The notes: generated by a model from the sequence alone, not told the origin. A stretch of DNA of 64,000 nt from Lepidostoma basale (GCA_022606425.2 JAHDVF020001035.1:462943-526942), one strand, 5' to 3'. Numbered from the stretch's first letter, positions 33,219 to 41,999 are shown. Made by a program: numbers and translations.

Positions 33219-33432
33219 AGTCCAACTCCACCTCAGTACGTGTTTTGGTACCACAACGAGCGCATGATCAACTATGATACGGCCCGCGGCGGGATCACCG
33301 TGGAGACGGAGCCAGGGCCCAAGAGCCAGTCGCGCCTGACCATCCGAGGGGCACGGGACACGGACTCCGGGAACTACACCTGCAGCGCCAGCAACACCGA
33401 GCCGGCCAGCATCTACGTCTTCGTTACAGAAG
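33219..33432 (+). CDS. dpr12: Dpr-family Ig protein (dpr12-like), exon completing Ig domain 2
   Basis: A 214-nt exon, much richer in GC than its surroundings. The acceptor is TTTTTCGCAG and the donor is GGTGAGT at 33433. It starts in phase 0 and ends in phase 1. It begins SPTPPQYVFWYHN, which is the C strand with the core Trp at residue 10, then INYD and ITVETEPGPKSQSRLTI (D-E strands), then DTDSGNYTCSASN (F strand with the second Ig cysteine at residue 55, in the D-x-G-x-Y-x-C motif), then EPASIYVFVTEG (G strand). An N-glycosylation sequon NYT lies at residues 52-54. The SPTPPQYV opening and the SASNTEPASIYVFV stretch closely match my recollection of insect Dpr12. A diverged copy of the 3' part of this exon follows directly at 33461-33551. 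The predicted frame that reads on past the donor is intronic. Confidence 0.93.
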
Positions 33433-33460
33433 GTGAGTTCCACAATACAATGGGCATAGC

Positions 33461-33551
33461 ATCCACGGTACGCAGGACACAGACTCTGACCACCTCACAT
33501 GCAGTGCCAACAACACAGAGTCTCCCAGGGTCTACGTTATTGTCATAGGAG
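33461..33551 (+). pseudogene. tandem partial duplicate of dpr12-like Ig2 exon (3' 91 nt)
   Basis: In a frame different from the upstream reading frame this 91-nt stretch encodes IHGTQDTDSDHLTCSANN and then TESPRVYVIVIGG. It aligns without any gap to the last 91 nt of the exon at 33342-33432 (offset 119 bp). I count about 63 of 91 identical bases and 16 of 30 identical residues, and the F-strand cysteine is kept. Many differences are third-codon changes and there is no stop. A phase-1 donor-like GGTCGGT follows at the matching place. There is no clear acceptor and the first half of the exon (the Trp strand) is absent. It may be a decaying exon relic or a remnant alternative exon. Confidence 0.75.
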
Positions 33552-33799
33552 GTCGGTATCATAATGTACGAGTAGATAGAAATATCTGTAACGGTACTTC
33601 CAATTTTTGACAAAAAATACCCTTTATGTTGTTCTGTAAAAGAGCCATTGTGAAAATGGCAGTGCGTTCTGTGATATTATCGTATTGAAATCACAGCCCT
33701 TGTTTCGCAAAACTGACCCCAAAATAATACAAGGTCATACTTTTTTTTGTTGAATCTCTCTTTACATCATGACAGCATGAGCCGAATCGATGTTAAGTG

Positions 33800-33985
33800 T
33801 ATCTTAGCTATCATAGTGATTCTCGTGACATGTGATGGGTAGCTAACCTATCGCCATTTTATTGTCACGTGAATTCTATACCAGACCAAATACAGTGTGA
33901 CAATCACACTGCCCTCGCCGGGAATCGAACCCGGAACCTTCGGGGTGGCAGTCAATGCACTTACCACTCGGCCACGAAGGTCGCC
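33800..33985 (-). mobile_element. tRNA-derived SINE, copy 3 (complete head)
   Basis: On the minus strand: CGACCTTCGTGGCCGAGTGG with A box TGGCCGAGTGG at 33964-33974, B box GGTTCGATTCC at 33921-33931, then the CACACTG and GAATTCACGTGACAATAA body and the ACATGTCACGAGAATCAC end near 33813. Excellent promoter boxes; no folding of a real tRNA body is implied. Confidence 0.88.
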
Positions 33986-34009
33986 AATTCCGATATGAAT
34001 CAGTCACAT

Positions 34010-34140
34010 TTTACACGCAAGGTCCCGGATTCGATTCCCGGCGATGACAATGTGATTCTCACACTGTCTTTTATCTAGTGTAAAATTCACATGACAGTGA
34101 AATTGCGATAAATAAGCTACCTATCAAATTCTAGAAAAAC
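34010..34140 (+). mobile_element. tRNA-derived SINE, copy 4 (5' truncated)
   Basis: B box GATTCGATTCC near 34028, then CGGCGATGACAATGTGATTC, AAATTCACATGACAGTGAA. The A box is missing. It stands head-to-head with copy 3. Confidence 0.75.
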
Positions 34141-34194
34141 TAAATTTACACAGTAATTGGGTTCAAACGACCTGTTGTGTAAAAAATGGGGTGT

Positions 34195-34250
34195 GTAATA
34201 CACGGGACCTTCGGTATGGCAGTCGTAGCTCTTACCACGAAGGTCGTCAA
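34195..34250 (-). mobile_element. tRNA-derived SINE head scrap
   Basis: GGGACCTTCGGTATGGCAGTC, with CTCTTACCACGAAGGTCGTC: the head region without a body. Confidence 0.55.
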
Positions 34251-34315
34251 ATTATAAAGACTTCAATCAAAGAGCCATATTTGAATAGCTAATTAGGCTC
34301 TAGAGCAGTGCCCTG

Positions 34316-34600
34316 CAACCGGTGTGCCGTGAGCCGGATGCAGATGTGCCGCGTTCAAATATAAAAACACTTTTCCGATTTTCTCTCGACTCGGACATTT
34401 GATTTTCATTAGCTAAAAAAAAGGTCGCCGCCGATTTCTACTTCTATATTATTAAGTCGCTGGTGAGCTATTAAAAAATCGCAAACGTCTCCTGAGCTGA
34501 TTAATGCCCACTTCCAGACCGAATTTTAGCTTTTGGTGTGCCGTGGAATTCTAGGAAAAACTTATGTGTGCCATAAGTGATAAAAGATTGCGGAGCACTG
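34316..34600. mobile_element. non-autonomous hAT element, 285 bp
   Basis: Ends CAGTGCCCTGCAACCGG and, inverted, CAGTGCTCCGCAATC. Flanks CTCTAGAG (34308-34315) and TTCTAAAG (34601-34608) are 6 of 8 matching. It shares the TTAGCT and GGTCGCCGCCGA blocks with the hAT at 688-1220. A further hAT-like end (CAGTGGTCGGCAAACTGTGG on the minus strand) lies at about 34609-34628, so it may be nested in another hAT. Confidence 0.75.
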
Positions 34601-34629
34601 TTCTAAAGCCACAGTTTGCCGACCACTGT

Positions 34630-35205
34630 CCTATTGGAACTAACTTTTACTTCAAATTTTTAAATTATTTTTTATTCTATGTATATTTAAAATAATAATT
34701 TAACCCATTTTTTTCCTTTTAAAATTTCAAGAAAAAGTTGTCCTGGCTGTGACATAAATCTGCGTTTTCAAAGGTCGAACAGGCTAGTCGGCTTACAACG
34801 ACAAAACTTGTCCGTAGCAAAATGCCTGTGGCGAGTCTTTCCATTTTATTAAAAACTAAACAATGGGCTTATGCTCCTTTCATGATAAGGCGTATCTGGA
34901 TAAAAGTTTACACATTTTAAAAGATTCCCTGTATATGTCAAGTGTACAATAGACTCATTAATTTTAAAATAACCTCATTCCTCCCTTCAAGGTTTTTCTT
35001 TTTACGGGTTCCTTTCTTATCGCTTCTGCTTTTACCAAAACTGATATTCAGGCTTTTTCTATTAAATACCGTTTATTGTGTTCGTCGCAGTACTATTTTT
35101 GGGGCACCGATTTAAAAAAAATGACCTTATTTCATACCACTTTAAAATTCTGATAGGGTTGACCATGAAAATGTCAATATTAAAAGCGAATAATAAATTG
35201 AATGG
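34630..35205. other. intronic stretch, nothing recognised
   Basis: AT-rich; no coding or terminal-repeat signal. Confidence 0.4.
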
Positions 35206-35209
35206 GTTT

Positions 35210-35335
35210 AAAAAAAAACTAACTAACCATCACGCCGTCTCCCCGAAAGGGTAGGCAGAAATAATGGACTGTCACACTTCAACCGATGCGGCACTCCATC
35301 CTTTTCTTTTCGCCCCGCGGGAGACGCGGTGAATT
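35210..35335 (-). mobile_element. non-autonomous element with RTE-type 3' end (copy 2)
   Basis: Minus strand: CGTCTCCCGCGGGGCGAAAA, GGATGGAGTGCCGCATCGG, GACAGTCCATTATTTCTGCC, GACGGCGTGATGG and (TTAG)n. 5' truncated. Confidence 0.72.
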
Positions 35336-35634
35336 GAATGGGTTTTTTTTTTATAAAAATTATAATTGTTTGAAGTTATAATTCTTTTGGCGCGTATAGT
35401 AGATGGTAAAATTGAGAGCTGTGCGCGCACCCTGTTACAGAAGTGCAACACGATGAAGTAAGTCATATATAATGAATAAAGGCTGTACATTTCACGCGAG
35501 CCAACTCGCGATTTGCAAAAAAATATTATGAAACGAGACATGGATGAAGTTAAAATGTAAAATAGTAACAACGTACTTTCACATTTTTGTGGAGTATTTT
35601 GAATATTTTGTGCAATATTATTTTTGAAAATGTG

Positions 35635-36262
35635 AGAAGTGAATGCGGTGAAAATGATTGTATTATGAACAAAATAATCAAAGGAGCATTAAGATGGTTT
35701 GGTCACATGGAAATAATGAATGCAGAAAGAATGGTGTAAAAAATATATGTAAGTATATGTAGAAACAAAACTGATTTTAGAATTAATAGAACAATATCAA
35801 GGGGTTCCGAGAACCGATTTTTTTACAAGGGTTTGAAAGTATTTAAGAGCTTGCCACAAGTTATGAAGGAATCAGATGATATTCACAAATTCCGCAACCA
35901 ATGTGTAGTGTACGTCCAGTCACATTTTAAAGTTTTTAAGTTATAAATCTTTTTCTTGGTGCTATATTTCTTCCTTGTGTGTTTTGAGCCTAATTTTTCT
36001 TTTTTTTTAATTTGTATTCATTACAAATTCAACTATAATGTATTTAAAAATGTCATATACTAGTTGTAAGAAATATGTATTTTTTTATAATTAAATAAAG
36101 AGATATATAAAAAAACGATTTAAATGGAACTAGATATAGAGGAAGACCAAGGAAAACGAGGCACGATCAAATAAAACAAACGTTGAATGTCGGCCACGTG
36201 AGGACTCAGTGAAATCGATGTATGAAAGAAAAGTGTAGCAGTCCAATATTTATTCGTACCCC
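35635..36262 (+). mobile_element. TTAG-family LINE fragment, split by another LINE
   Basis: Left 35635-35757: GAATGCGGTGAAAATGATTG, CATTAAGATGGTTTGGTCAC, GAAAGAATGG. Right 36113-36262: AATGGAACTAGATATAGAGG, GGCCACGTGAGGACTCAG, GCAGTCCAATATTTATTCG. The 355-bp insert is the next entry. Confidence 0.7.
35758..36112 (+). mobile_element. LINE 3' end (FYKGLKVFKSLP type) nested in another LINE
   Basis: Reads NKTDFRINRTISRGSENRFF then YKGLKVFKSLPQVMKESDDI, HKFRNQCVVYVQSHFKVFKL and stop at about 35945. An AT-rich 3' UTR with AATAAA near 36100 follows. This is the characteristic C-terminal tail of jockey/CR1-like LINEs. Confidence 0.72.
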
Positions 36263-36454
36263 TTCGGTACCTATGTGTACATTTTTATTATTTCTTACAT
36301 ATTCGCCTTCACTTTGTGTTGTGAATAAATATAATTATAACAACTATATGTATAGAAAATATATGTATAACAACACTTTATTTCACTTAGCACAGACATG
36401 TTTTGGTTATTACATAACCTTTATCTATGTACACAATTTTTACGTTAAAATTAA

Positions 36455-36605
36455 AGGTCTTCCCAATGTTGGCGATCGCTTCAGTGAAAGTATCACTCCC
36501 GCGCTACATGGAACAGGTTCTAAACTATTATGATTCCTATCCAATCCTTTATGTTCCGCAGCCAGGACAATTGTCTTTTGCCAACTCCCGCCGTCCCTAT
36601 ATCTT
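36455..36605 (-). mobile_element. GAA-tail LINE scrap
   Basis: CCCAATGTTGGCGATCGCTTC, GGAACAGGTTCTAAACT, TTCCGCAGCCAGGACAATTG: the WLRNI-to-VIANVG coding end, minus strand, degenerate. Confidence 0.6.
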
Positions 36606-36609
36606 GCCT

Positions 36610-36824
36610 ATGGTTATCGTATTTAAATTATATAATAATAACATTATACAAAGAGACCAAGAGGCAAACCAAGGAAAATATGGGCGGATTGCGTGGAAGA
36701 AGATTGGGAGAAAACTGAAGGTGCTGGGGAATAGAGAGAGATGGCCAGGGACAGAAGTCAGTGGAGGACCGTTGTGGAGGAGGCCAAGTCCCACACCGAG
36801 AAATGATGATGATGATGATGAATA
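36610..36824 (+). mobile_element. LINE 3' fragment with (GAT)n tail
   Basis: Codes RPRGKPRKIWADCVEEDWEK, then RDRSQWRTVVEEAKSHTEK in shifted frames, and runs straight into (GATGAT)n at 36805-36823. Tail and block match the RTE-like GAT family. Confidence 0.7.
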
Positions 36825-36835
36825 ATAACATTTTT

Positions 36836-37290
36836 GAAACTTTTATCGATATTACAATTTTTTATTTGTCTAATGAAGAAACATTATGATGACAAATTAC
36901 GCAGCATTAATCGATTACTTTATTGGAAAACTCATAGTACTGCTTCCATTAATTAGATTTGGTTCTAGATAAGTTAAAACTTGTGATTTATCTCGGTATT
37001 TATCACTATGTATCGGGAGCGGAGGATCAGTCATTACAGACATTAAAGTACTAACTACAATAGTTTACAGATTATTAGTTACTAAAGTACTACAACTTAA
37101 TTGATAAAGTTTGAGTGTAAATACGAGATGGCGCTAGATAATCAAATAAACATCTTCATAAATCATTCCCGATTAATTACAAATAGTACAATTGTTATTT
37201 TTCCTATGAAAATAATTAAGAGAAAATTTGTTAATACAAATAGTATGAACACACTGGAAGTGAGATCTCTTGAAAAATTTGCTTTTTATT
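36836..37290. other. AT-rich stretch, nothing recognised
   Basis: No coding or repeat-end signal seen. Confidence 0.35.
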
Positions 37291-37293
37291 ATT

Positions 37294-37337
37294 TATTATT
37301 TCTTGAATAATGATTTTAAACTCTATATTTAACAATT
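37294..37337 (+). repeat. TCTAGAAAAC-type MITE head, interrupted
   Basis: TTATTTCTTGAATAATGATT and TTAAACTCTATATTTAAC, the head of the family; a different MITE is inserted directly after it. Confidence 0.5.
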
Positions 37338-37586
37338 GAAGACTATAGGGGAAAAACAAGGAATGTCAGTAGAATGTTAATTTGAATAAATTGAGAATAA
37401 AGCTAATCAAAGTCTATATATTTCTTAGCAATTAGCAATCGATTATCTGGCCATAGTCAATGACAAAGATGATTTTTGAATATGAAATTTTTACTGTGGA
37501 TAGATACGTACAAATGCCGCTAGATGGCATTATTACATTTATTTTGAATTTTAACTGACATTCCTTGTTTTTCCCCTGTAGTCTTC
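37338..37586. mobile_element. MITE with GAAGACTA ends, 249 bp
   Basis: Terminal inverted repeats GAAGACTATAGGGGAAAAAC / GAAGACTACAGGGGAAAAAC, extending through AAGGAATGTCAGT, about 32 of 33 matching. Flanked by AATT on both sides. No coding frame. Superfamily not recognised. Confidence 0.75.
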
Positions 37587-37754
37587 AATTAATACTTGAA
37601 ATTGCAAGTTACGCATTTCTATGGCATAATAATATGTGTTGACATTTTATAATTCTTTAAAAAAGTGAAACGTGTCGTTCCCAAAAAAAGCCTTGTTTTT
37701 TTCAAATTCTTCTACAATACTGTTTCTTTTTGCATATTTCTTTATTGACGAATT

Positions 37755-38000
37755 TTTATACACTAAAACACTGTTTTTTCCACTTTTGAGATTGTTTTTC
37801 TCAGCATGTTTCGAAGGCGTACACCTTCATCATCGGGAGAACGAACTCTTTTTATAAAGTTTATATCGTTCTTCCGATGATGAAGGTGTAAGCCTACGAA
37901 ACATGTCGAGAAAAATAAACTCAAGTGTGGAAAAAACGGTGTTTTAATTAATTAAAATTGGTCATTATGGAATTCCACAGTGTTAACGCCTTAGTTTAGC
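37755..38000. repeat. foldback element with two hammerhead-like cores and module M
   Basis: Arms AAAACACTGTTTTTTCCAC / GTGGAAAAAACGGTGTTTT. Cores at 37799-37845 (minus) and 37867-37914 (plus): stem I TTCTC/GAGAA, CCGATGA, T, hairpin GAAGG/CCTTC, GAAACATG. Reverse module M (GGAATTCCACAGTG, TTAACGCCTTAG) at 37970-37995. Confidence 0.78.
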
Positions 38001-38109
38001 TAAAATTATTTGTTTATTGTTCAAATTTTTTTAAATTATCATATGTTATGTTTTTTTCTTACAACATTGTTTCTATTTACTTTTTTTTTAAATTGTATAC
38101 AAAAACACT

Positions 38110-38225
38110 TTGGAAAGTGTTTTTAATGTTCATGATTTTTTTCAATAAATTGATTGGAATTGACTTTTAATAAAACTTCTAGAAAACAGGTGATTTCATT
38201 CTTATTAATTATAAAACATTATTTT
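38110..38225. repeat. TCTAGAAAAC-type MITE fragment
   Basis: AACTTCTAGAAAACAGGTG at 38169-38190 with the TTATTAATTA end. Confidence 0.45.
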
Positions 38226-38329
38226 TTTCTAGTATAAAAAATATGTGCAAATTATAGTTTATGAAAAAATTACTTATATTTTATTAATTCGTCATTCTCT
38301 TCTTCGTATCAATGGCATAAATGTTTTTC

Positions 38330-38455
38330 ATATCGCAGATATGGCGCTTAAAAGCTATTGTGGAAGGTTTGGCACACTTTGTGCCTTTTCAGGAACGCCG
38401 TGTGTTTAGTTATAATAACGCCACACGTGGAGGCACCTTCCATGCCTATTTAAAT
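38330..38455 (+). other. short GC-balanced open segment, unknown
   Basis: After CATATCGCAG an open frame reads IWRLKAIVEGLAHFVPFQER, RVFSYNNATRGGTFHAY. There is an acceptor-like CAG but no donor I trust, and no family is recognised. Could be a TE scrap. Confidence 0.2.
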
Positions 38456-38462
38456 TTTTTTT

Positions 38463-38682
38463 ACCAATTTTTCTTCATTCATTCTTTTCAAGTGTCCAGA
38501 CCATCTTATTGATTTGACTTTAATTATTTTGTTCGTAACACTATCTTTCGCACTGTATTCACTTATTTTATTTTCATTCGACACTCGACCATACACACAT
38601 TTGCCAAATATATCTCATTAATACTGCATTTATTATACTTTCATCCTTGTGTTGCCAGTTCCATACTTCACTTCCATACATT
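38463..38682 (-). mobile_element. TTAG-family RTE-like LINE fragment
   Basis: TCTTCATTCATTCTTTTCAA, CTATCTTTCGCACTGTATTC, CATCCTTGTGTTGCCAGTTC: minus-strand coding block from YGSE-NWQHKDESI to GHLKRMNEE. Ends abruptly at the next LINE. Confidence 0.65.
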
Positions 38683-38684
38683 TT

Positions 38685-39105
38685 ATTCATCCTCAAGTGC
38701 CCTGTCGGGTCCCCCCCCAACGTTGGCGATCACCTCGGCAAACCTGTCAATGTCCTGCGCCGCTCGGAAGAGCTCCTCCACACTTCGGATGCCGGTCCAC
38801 TCCCTTATGTTTCGCAGCCAAAACATCTGTCTCCTACCGGGTCCTCGGTGTCCCTCAATTTTATCCTGCAATATCAGTTGGAGAAGATTGTATCTTTCCC
38901 CATACAGAACATGACCCAGATGTGAGTTCTTCCAAACCTTGATATAATAGTTAACAACAGCTCCCTGTTAACTCTAGCTCACCTTGGGACTTCGGTATTG
39001 GTAACCATGTCTATCCAAGGAATTCTGAGCATTTGGCAAAAGAGGCACATTTCAAATTCTTCCAGTCTGTTCATTGAGTTGACTTTTAAGGTTCACGTTA
39101 AATCA
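38685..39105 (-). mobile_element. GAA-tail LINE C-terminal fragment
   Basis: Minus strand: EFEMCLFCQMLRIPWIDMVT, SRELLL, KIEGHRGPGRRQMFWLRNIR, EWTGIRSVEELFRAAQDIDR, FAEVIANVGGGPDRALEDE. About 62 codons are open at 38683-38871. It lacks a clear GAA tail at its left end. Confidence 0.78.
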
Positions 39106-39200
39106 AAATGTCATATATAAGGATAGAAAATGAAATAATACTTCTAGAAAACAAACTTTTTCATGTTTGTCATATGTTGATGGATTTTACACCATTGTTC
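39106..39200. repeat. TCTAGAAAAC-type MITE scrap
   Basis: ACTTCTAGAAAACAAACTTT at 39138 and CCATTGTTCAAAAATAGT at 39193. Confidence 0.4.
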
Positions 39201-39263
39201 AAAAATAGTAAATACAAATGAAATTCGATAGGAATCAGAATATTATACTCGTATAACACAGAA

Positions 39264-39557
39264 TACATTGAAAATATTGAAAGTAAGGCATTCTGTGGCA
39301 TAAACTGTGGAATCCCATAGTAATATACTTTGGGAATTAAAAAAACTTTGTTTAAATCACTTTTTAATAAAACATATTAAAATACACGACCTGTTTCGGA
39401 GGATACCTCCATCTTCAGGTGTAAAAATATAACAAAAACTAAACAATGAAAGACTAATAAAAAACTCCTGAAACATGTCGTGTATTTTAATATGTTTTAT
39501 TTAGAGTGGTTTAAACAAAGTTTTTTTAATTCCCAAAGTATATTACATTGAAAATAT
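39264..39557. repeat. foldback element with best hammerhead-like core, 14-bp TSD
   Basis: TACATTGAAAATAT stands at 39264-39277 and 39544-39557, a perfect target duplication. Inside: module M (AAGGCATTCTGTGGCATAAACTG region, then AATCCCATAG), arm GTAATATACTTTGGGAATT at 39320, and its inverted copy ending at 39546. The minus-strand core at 39383-39423 has stem I TACAC/GTGTA, CTGAAGA, extra T, stem II GGAGG/CCTCC with TAT loop, GAAAC, AG, GTC. The plus-strand arm keeps CTCCTGAAACATGTCGTGTA only. Confidence 0.85.
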
Positions 39558-40060
39558 ATTTAATATAGAAAATCGTTTGCATTTTTACATATAATAGACA
39601 ATAAATTAACGAGTTTTATCACCCTGCTATATTAACTAGGAAAACGCAAAGGAATATAAATATTTACAACACTTAACAAAATGTTATAATTAAGCACACC
39701 GCCGACAAACTGGCCATCCACCCGCTGATTTTATTTGATTAAGGGCTTTTGCGTAAACATTATTAATTGGGAATGGTTCGTGGGTGAATGAAAAGGTCAT
39801 AGGATCAAAGCAGTAATTTATATTTCATTTTCATTCAATTTTAAATAATTGAATGTCATTAAAATGTTATTTCAAACTGTGCTTATTTAGATATTATATA
39901 TTAAAAAAAAAATAGAATTTTTTAGTTATTTAAATCAATTAAATGTATCACTACGAACTTTTGTAATGAAGCAAGATGTGTTTTTTATTCACATAAGTGC
40001 TAATGTGATTAAGGCCATAAAATACTATTTTTTTTCCTTTAGTGAGTGGGTGTATTATAA
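39558..40060. other. intronic stretch, nothing recognised
   Basis: AT-rich; no signal seen. Confidence 0.4.
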
Positions 40061-40760
40061 TCTTCTTCTTCTTTTTGTCCTGTCACACCTCCGTGGTGCA
40101 CAGGGCCTCAAGGAACCTTCTCCACCCGACTCTATAGCATGCCTGATGCCTAACATCATCCCAAGTGAGGCCTGCTGCCTTAACCTCGTCCTGCAGGGCT
40201 CTTCTCTAGGTGGCTCTAGGTCTGGCTCGCTTCCCCTTTCCCCCCATAGGGGACTAGTCTAGTGCACCCTGAGCGATGCAGGATGGGTTCCGTCTCAGAG
40301 TGTGACCGATCCACTTCCATTTGCGTCTAGTGACTTGTATTCTAATTGGCTTTTCGCCTGCCATGGTTCAGAGAACGCCATTAGATACTATTTGGGGCCA
40401 ATAGATATTGAATATTGAGCGAAGGCACCTATTTATAAACACCTGGAGTTTTCCAATAACGTCCGCGGTAGATTTCCAAGTCTCACATCCGTACGCAGTA
40501 CGCTTTAAACGCTACTGTTGAATATTTGGAGCTTGAGCTTTCTCGAAATGATACTGGAACGCCATACAGGGCGAAACATAGCGAAAACTCCCCTCGCCTT
40601 ATTGAGTCTGCTGGCAACATCTTCCTCCATACCTCCCGAGCCTGCTATCATACTACCGAGGTAGCAAAAGCTGGACGTGGTCACAAGGGGGACACCGTGG
40701 AGCAAGATTGGGGTGAAGTCATTTGTGGACAATCGTAGGTCTACTGTCTTGGACATATTT
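40060..40760 (-). mobile_element. RTE-like LINE fragment (FCYLGSMI type)
   Basis: Minus strand, from 40756: MSKTVDLRLSTNDFTPILLH, GVPLVTTSSFCYLGSMIAGS, GGMEEDVASRLNKARGVFAM, FRPVWRSSIISRKLKLQIFN, SSV, which is the end of the RT domain and connector. It continues in shifted frames with TYGCETWKSTADVIGKLQVF-type residues and the VKAAGLTWDDVRHQACYRVG block down to 40075. GAA-rich tail at 40063-40075. Confidence 0.75.
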
Positions 40761-41105
40761 GAGACCTACTTTTGCCGCTTCCTCATGAAGTCTACAGGGT
40801 GTATTATAATACCAAGAAAAAAACTAACCTCAAAATTTGTTTCTTGGATAATCATGAAAATATATCGTTAGGCGTTGCGCAGAACCTAAGTGAAAAATAT
40901 CTCCCTAAACTCTAAAAATGGAAATCCAGCTCATTAAGGATCATAAATATGTGTTTGTTTTTAAGGGCGAGATTACAAAACAATACTTAGGAAATCAGAA
41001 ACATTTGACGTTTTTATGACGTATAAATATATTATTTTTAACATATTGCTTCATGATTTTAACAAAACCTGTAATCGTATAATACTGTTTTAAATATGGA
41101 CGTTT
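40761..41105. other. intronic stretch, nothing recognised
   Basis: AT-rich; no signal seen. Confidence 0.35.
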
Positions 41106-41164
41106 ATAGGGATTTTATTTTTACATAAAGCACTGACTTTGGAGTTACACATTTATTAATAAAT

Positions 41165-41360
41165 GTATTAAATAAAAGGAACACCTTGTGTTTTAACCAC
41201 AGAATGGTAATTGTATTTTAAATCAACTAGTTTTGCTTGTACTCGCAGTTTTGCTTGGACAATATTGCCCTGATGAAACATGGTTACAAGCGAAATTAGT
41301 TGATTTCAAATATAATTACCATTTCGTAGTTAAAATACGAGTACATAATGTTTATTTTAT
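41165..41360. repeat. foldback element with GTTGATTT hammerhead-like core
   Basis: Arms AATGGTAATTGTATTTTAAA and TTTCAAATATAATTACCATT are inverted. Plus-strand core at 41265-41305: CCTGATGAA, imperfect hairpin ending ACAAGC, GAAAT, TA, GTT, GATTT. Minus-strand arm has ACAAGCAAAACTAGTTGATT. Confidence 0.55.
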
Positions 41361-41499
41361 TTCATATATTTATTAAAATAATTAAATAAGGTGTGATGTA
41401 AGTTATGTATAAATTATTATCACCAAAAACAACGAACTGAATGCAAAATTTCTTAAAAACAACTCAAAGGGAGTTAAAATCCTTTTGATATCAATTGAC

Positions 41500-41840
41500 A
41501 AGTGAAACTTGTAATTCCCATAAATAATAAATAAACTTCTAAAAACAGACGATTTTATTCCTATTAATTATTAAATATGCAGTGTTATGTGATACAATGT
41601 TTCATAATACAATAAATTGATTAAAATCAAACACTTTATGACTTCATATAAATGAAAAAACGTCAGTCTTCCAGGGGTGGAGTAAGTTTTTTTTATGGAA
41701 TGCATATTTTGCCCTTATAAGACATTATCAAATTACACTTTACAACACTAAATAAACCTCCTAGAAGACAAGACGTTTTTATTTATATTAATTATTTAAT
41801 ATGAGGTTAAATATCATTGTTCAAGAAACAATAAATACTA
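41500..41840. repeat. two TCTAGAAAAC-type MITE copies
   Basis: First: AACTTCTAAAAACAGACG near 41535 with TTCCTATTAATTATT. Second, 41640-41835: TGCCCTTATAAGACATTATCA centre, TCCTAGAAGACAAGACG, and ATCATTGTTCAAGAAACAAT head (reverse). Confidence 0.5.
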
Positions 41841-41849
41841 AAGTTTAAT

Positions 41850-41945
41850 TTGTGTATAGTCCTGAGGAAGATCGCTACAGAGTGAAACCGGTTGGCCCTA
41901 CTTACTCAAATAAAGTGGTTTATATTTGGTTACGTATTTGAACGT
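41850..41945 (+). repeat. GTTGG hammerhead-like repeat
   Basis: CCTGAGGAAGATCGC, loop, GAGTGAAACCGGTTGGCCC at 41858-41898: core CTGAGGA fits CTGANGA, then extra A; stem II is weak. Confidence 0.5.
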
Positions 41946-41998
41946 ACGTGATACGTTCACTGTGACCGTACCATTCTGCGCTATCCCGTATCACGTAC
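41944..41998. repeat. GTACGTGATACG inverted repeat
   Basis: GTACGTGATACG at 41944-41955 and CGTATCACGTAC at 41987-41998: 12-bp perfect stem with a 31-base loop, in a CpG-containing patch. Element end or structured site; function unknown. Confidence 0.5.
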
Positions 41999-41999
41999 G

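Noticed and set aside
33433..33548. Continuation of the dpr12-like reading frame past 33432
   Set aside because: A consensus donor GTGAGT stands at 33433 and the next exon restores the expected Dpr12 tail; the read-through frame is intron.
20462..33985. Possible functional tRNA genes at the A/B box sites
   Set aside because: The regions between boxes do not form a tRNA cloverleaf, several copies share the same non-tRNA body, and some lack the A box. They are SINEs.
38330..38455. Extra exon of the dpr12-like gene
   Set aside because: No Dpr similarity, no donor, and the flanking exons already join in phase without it.
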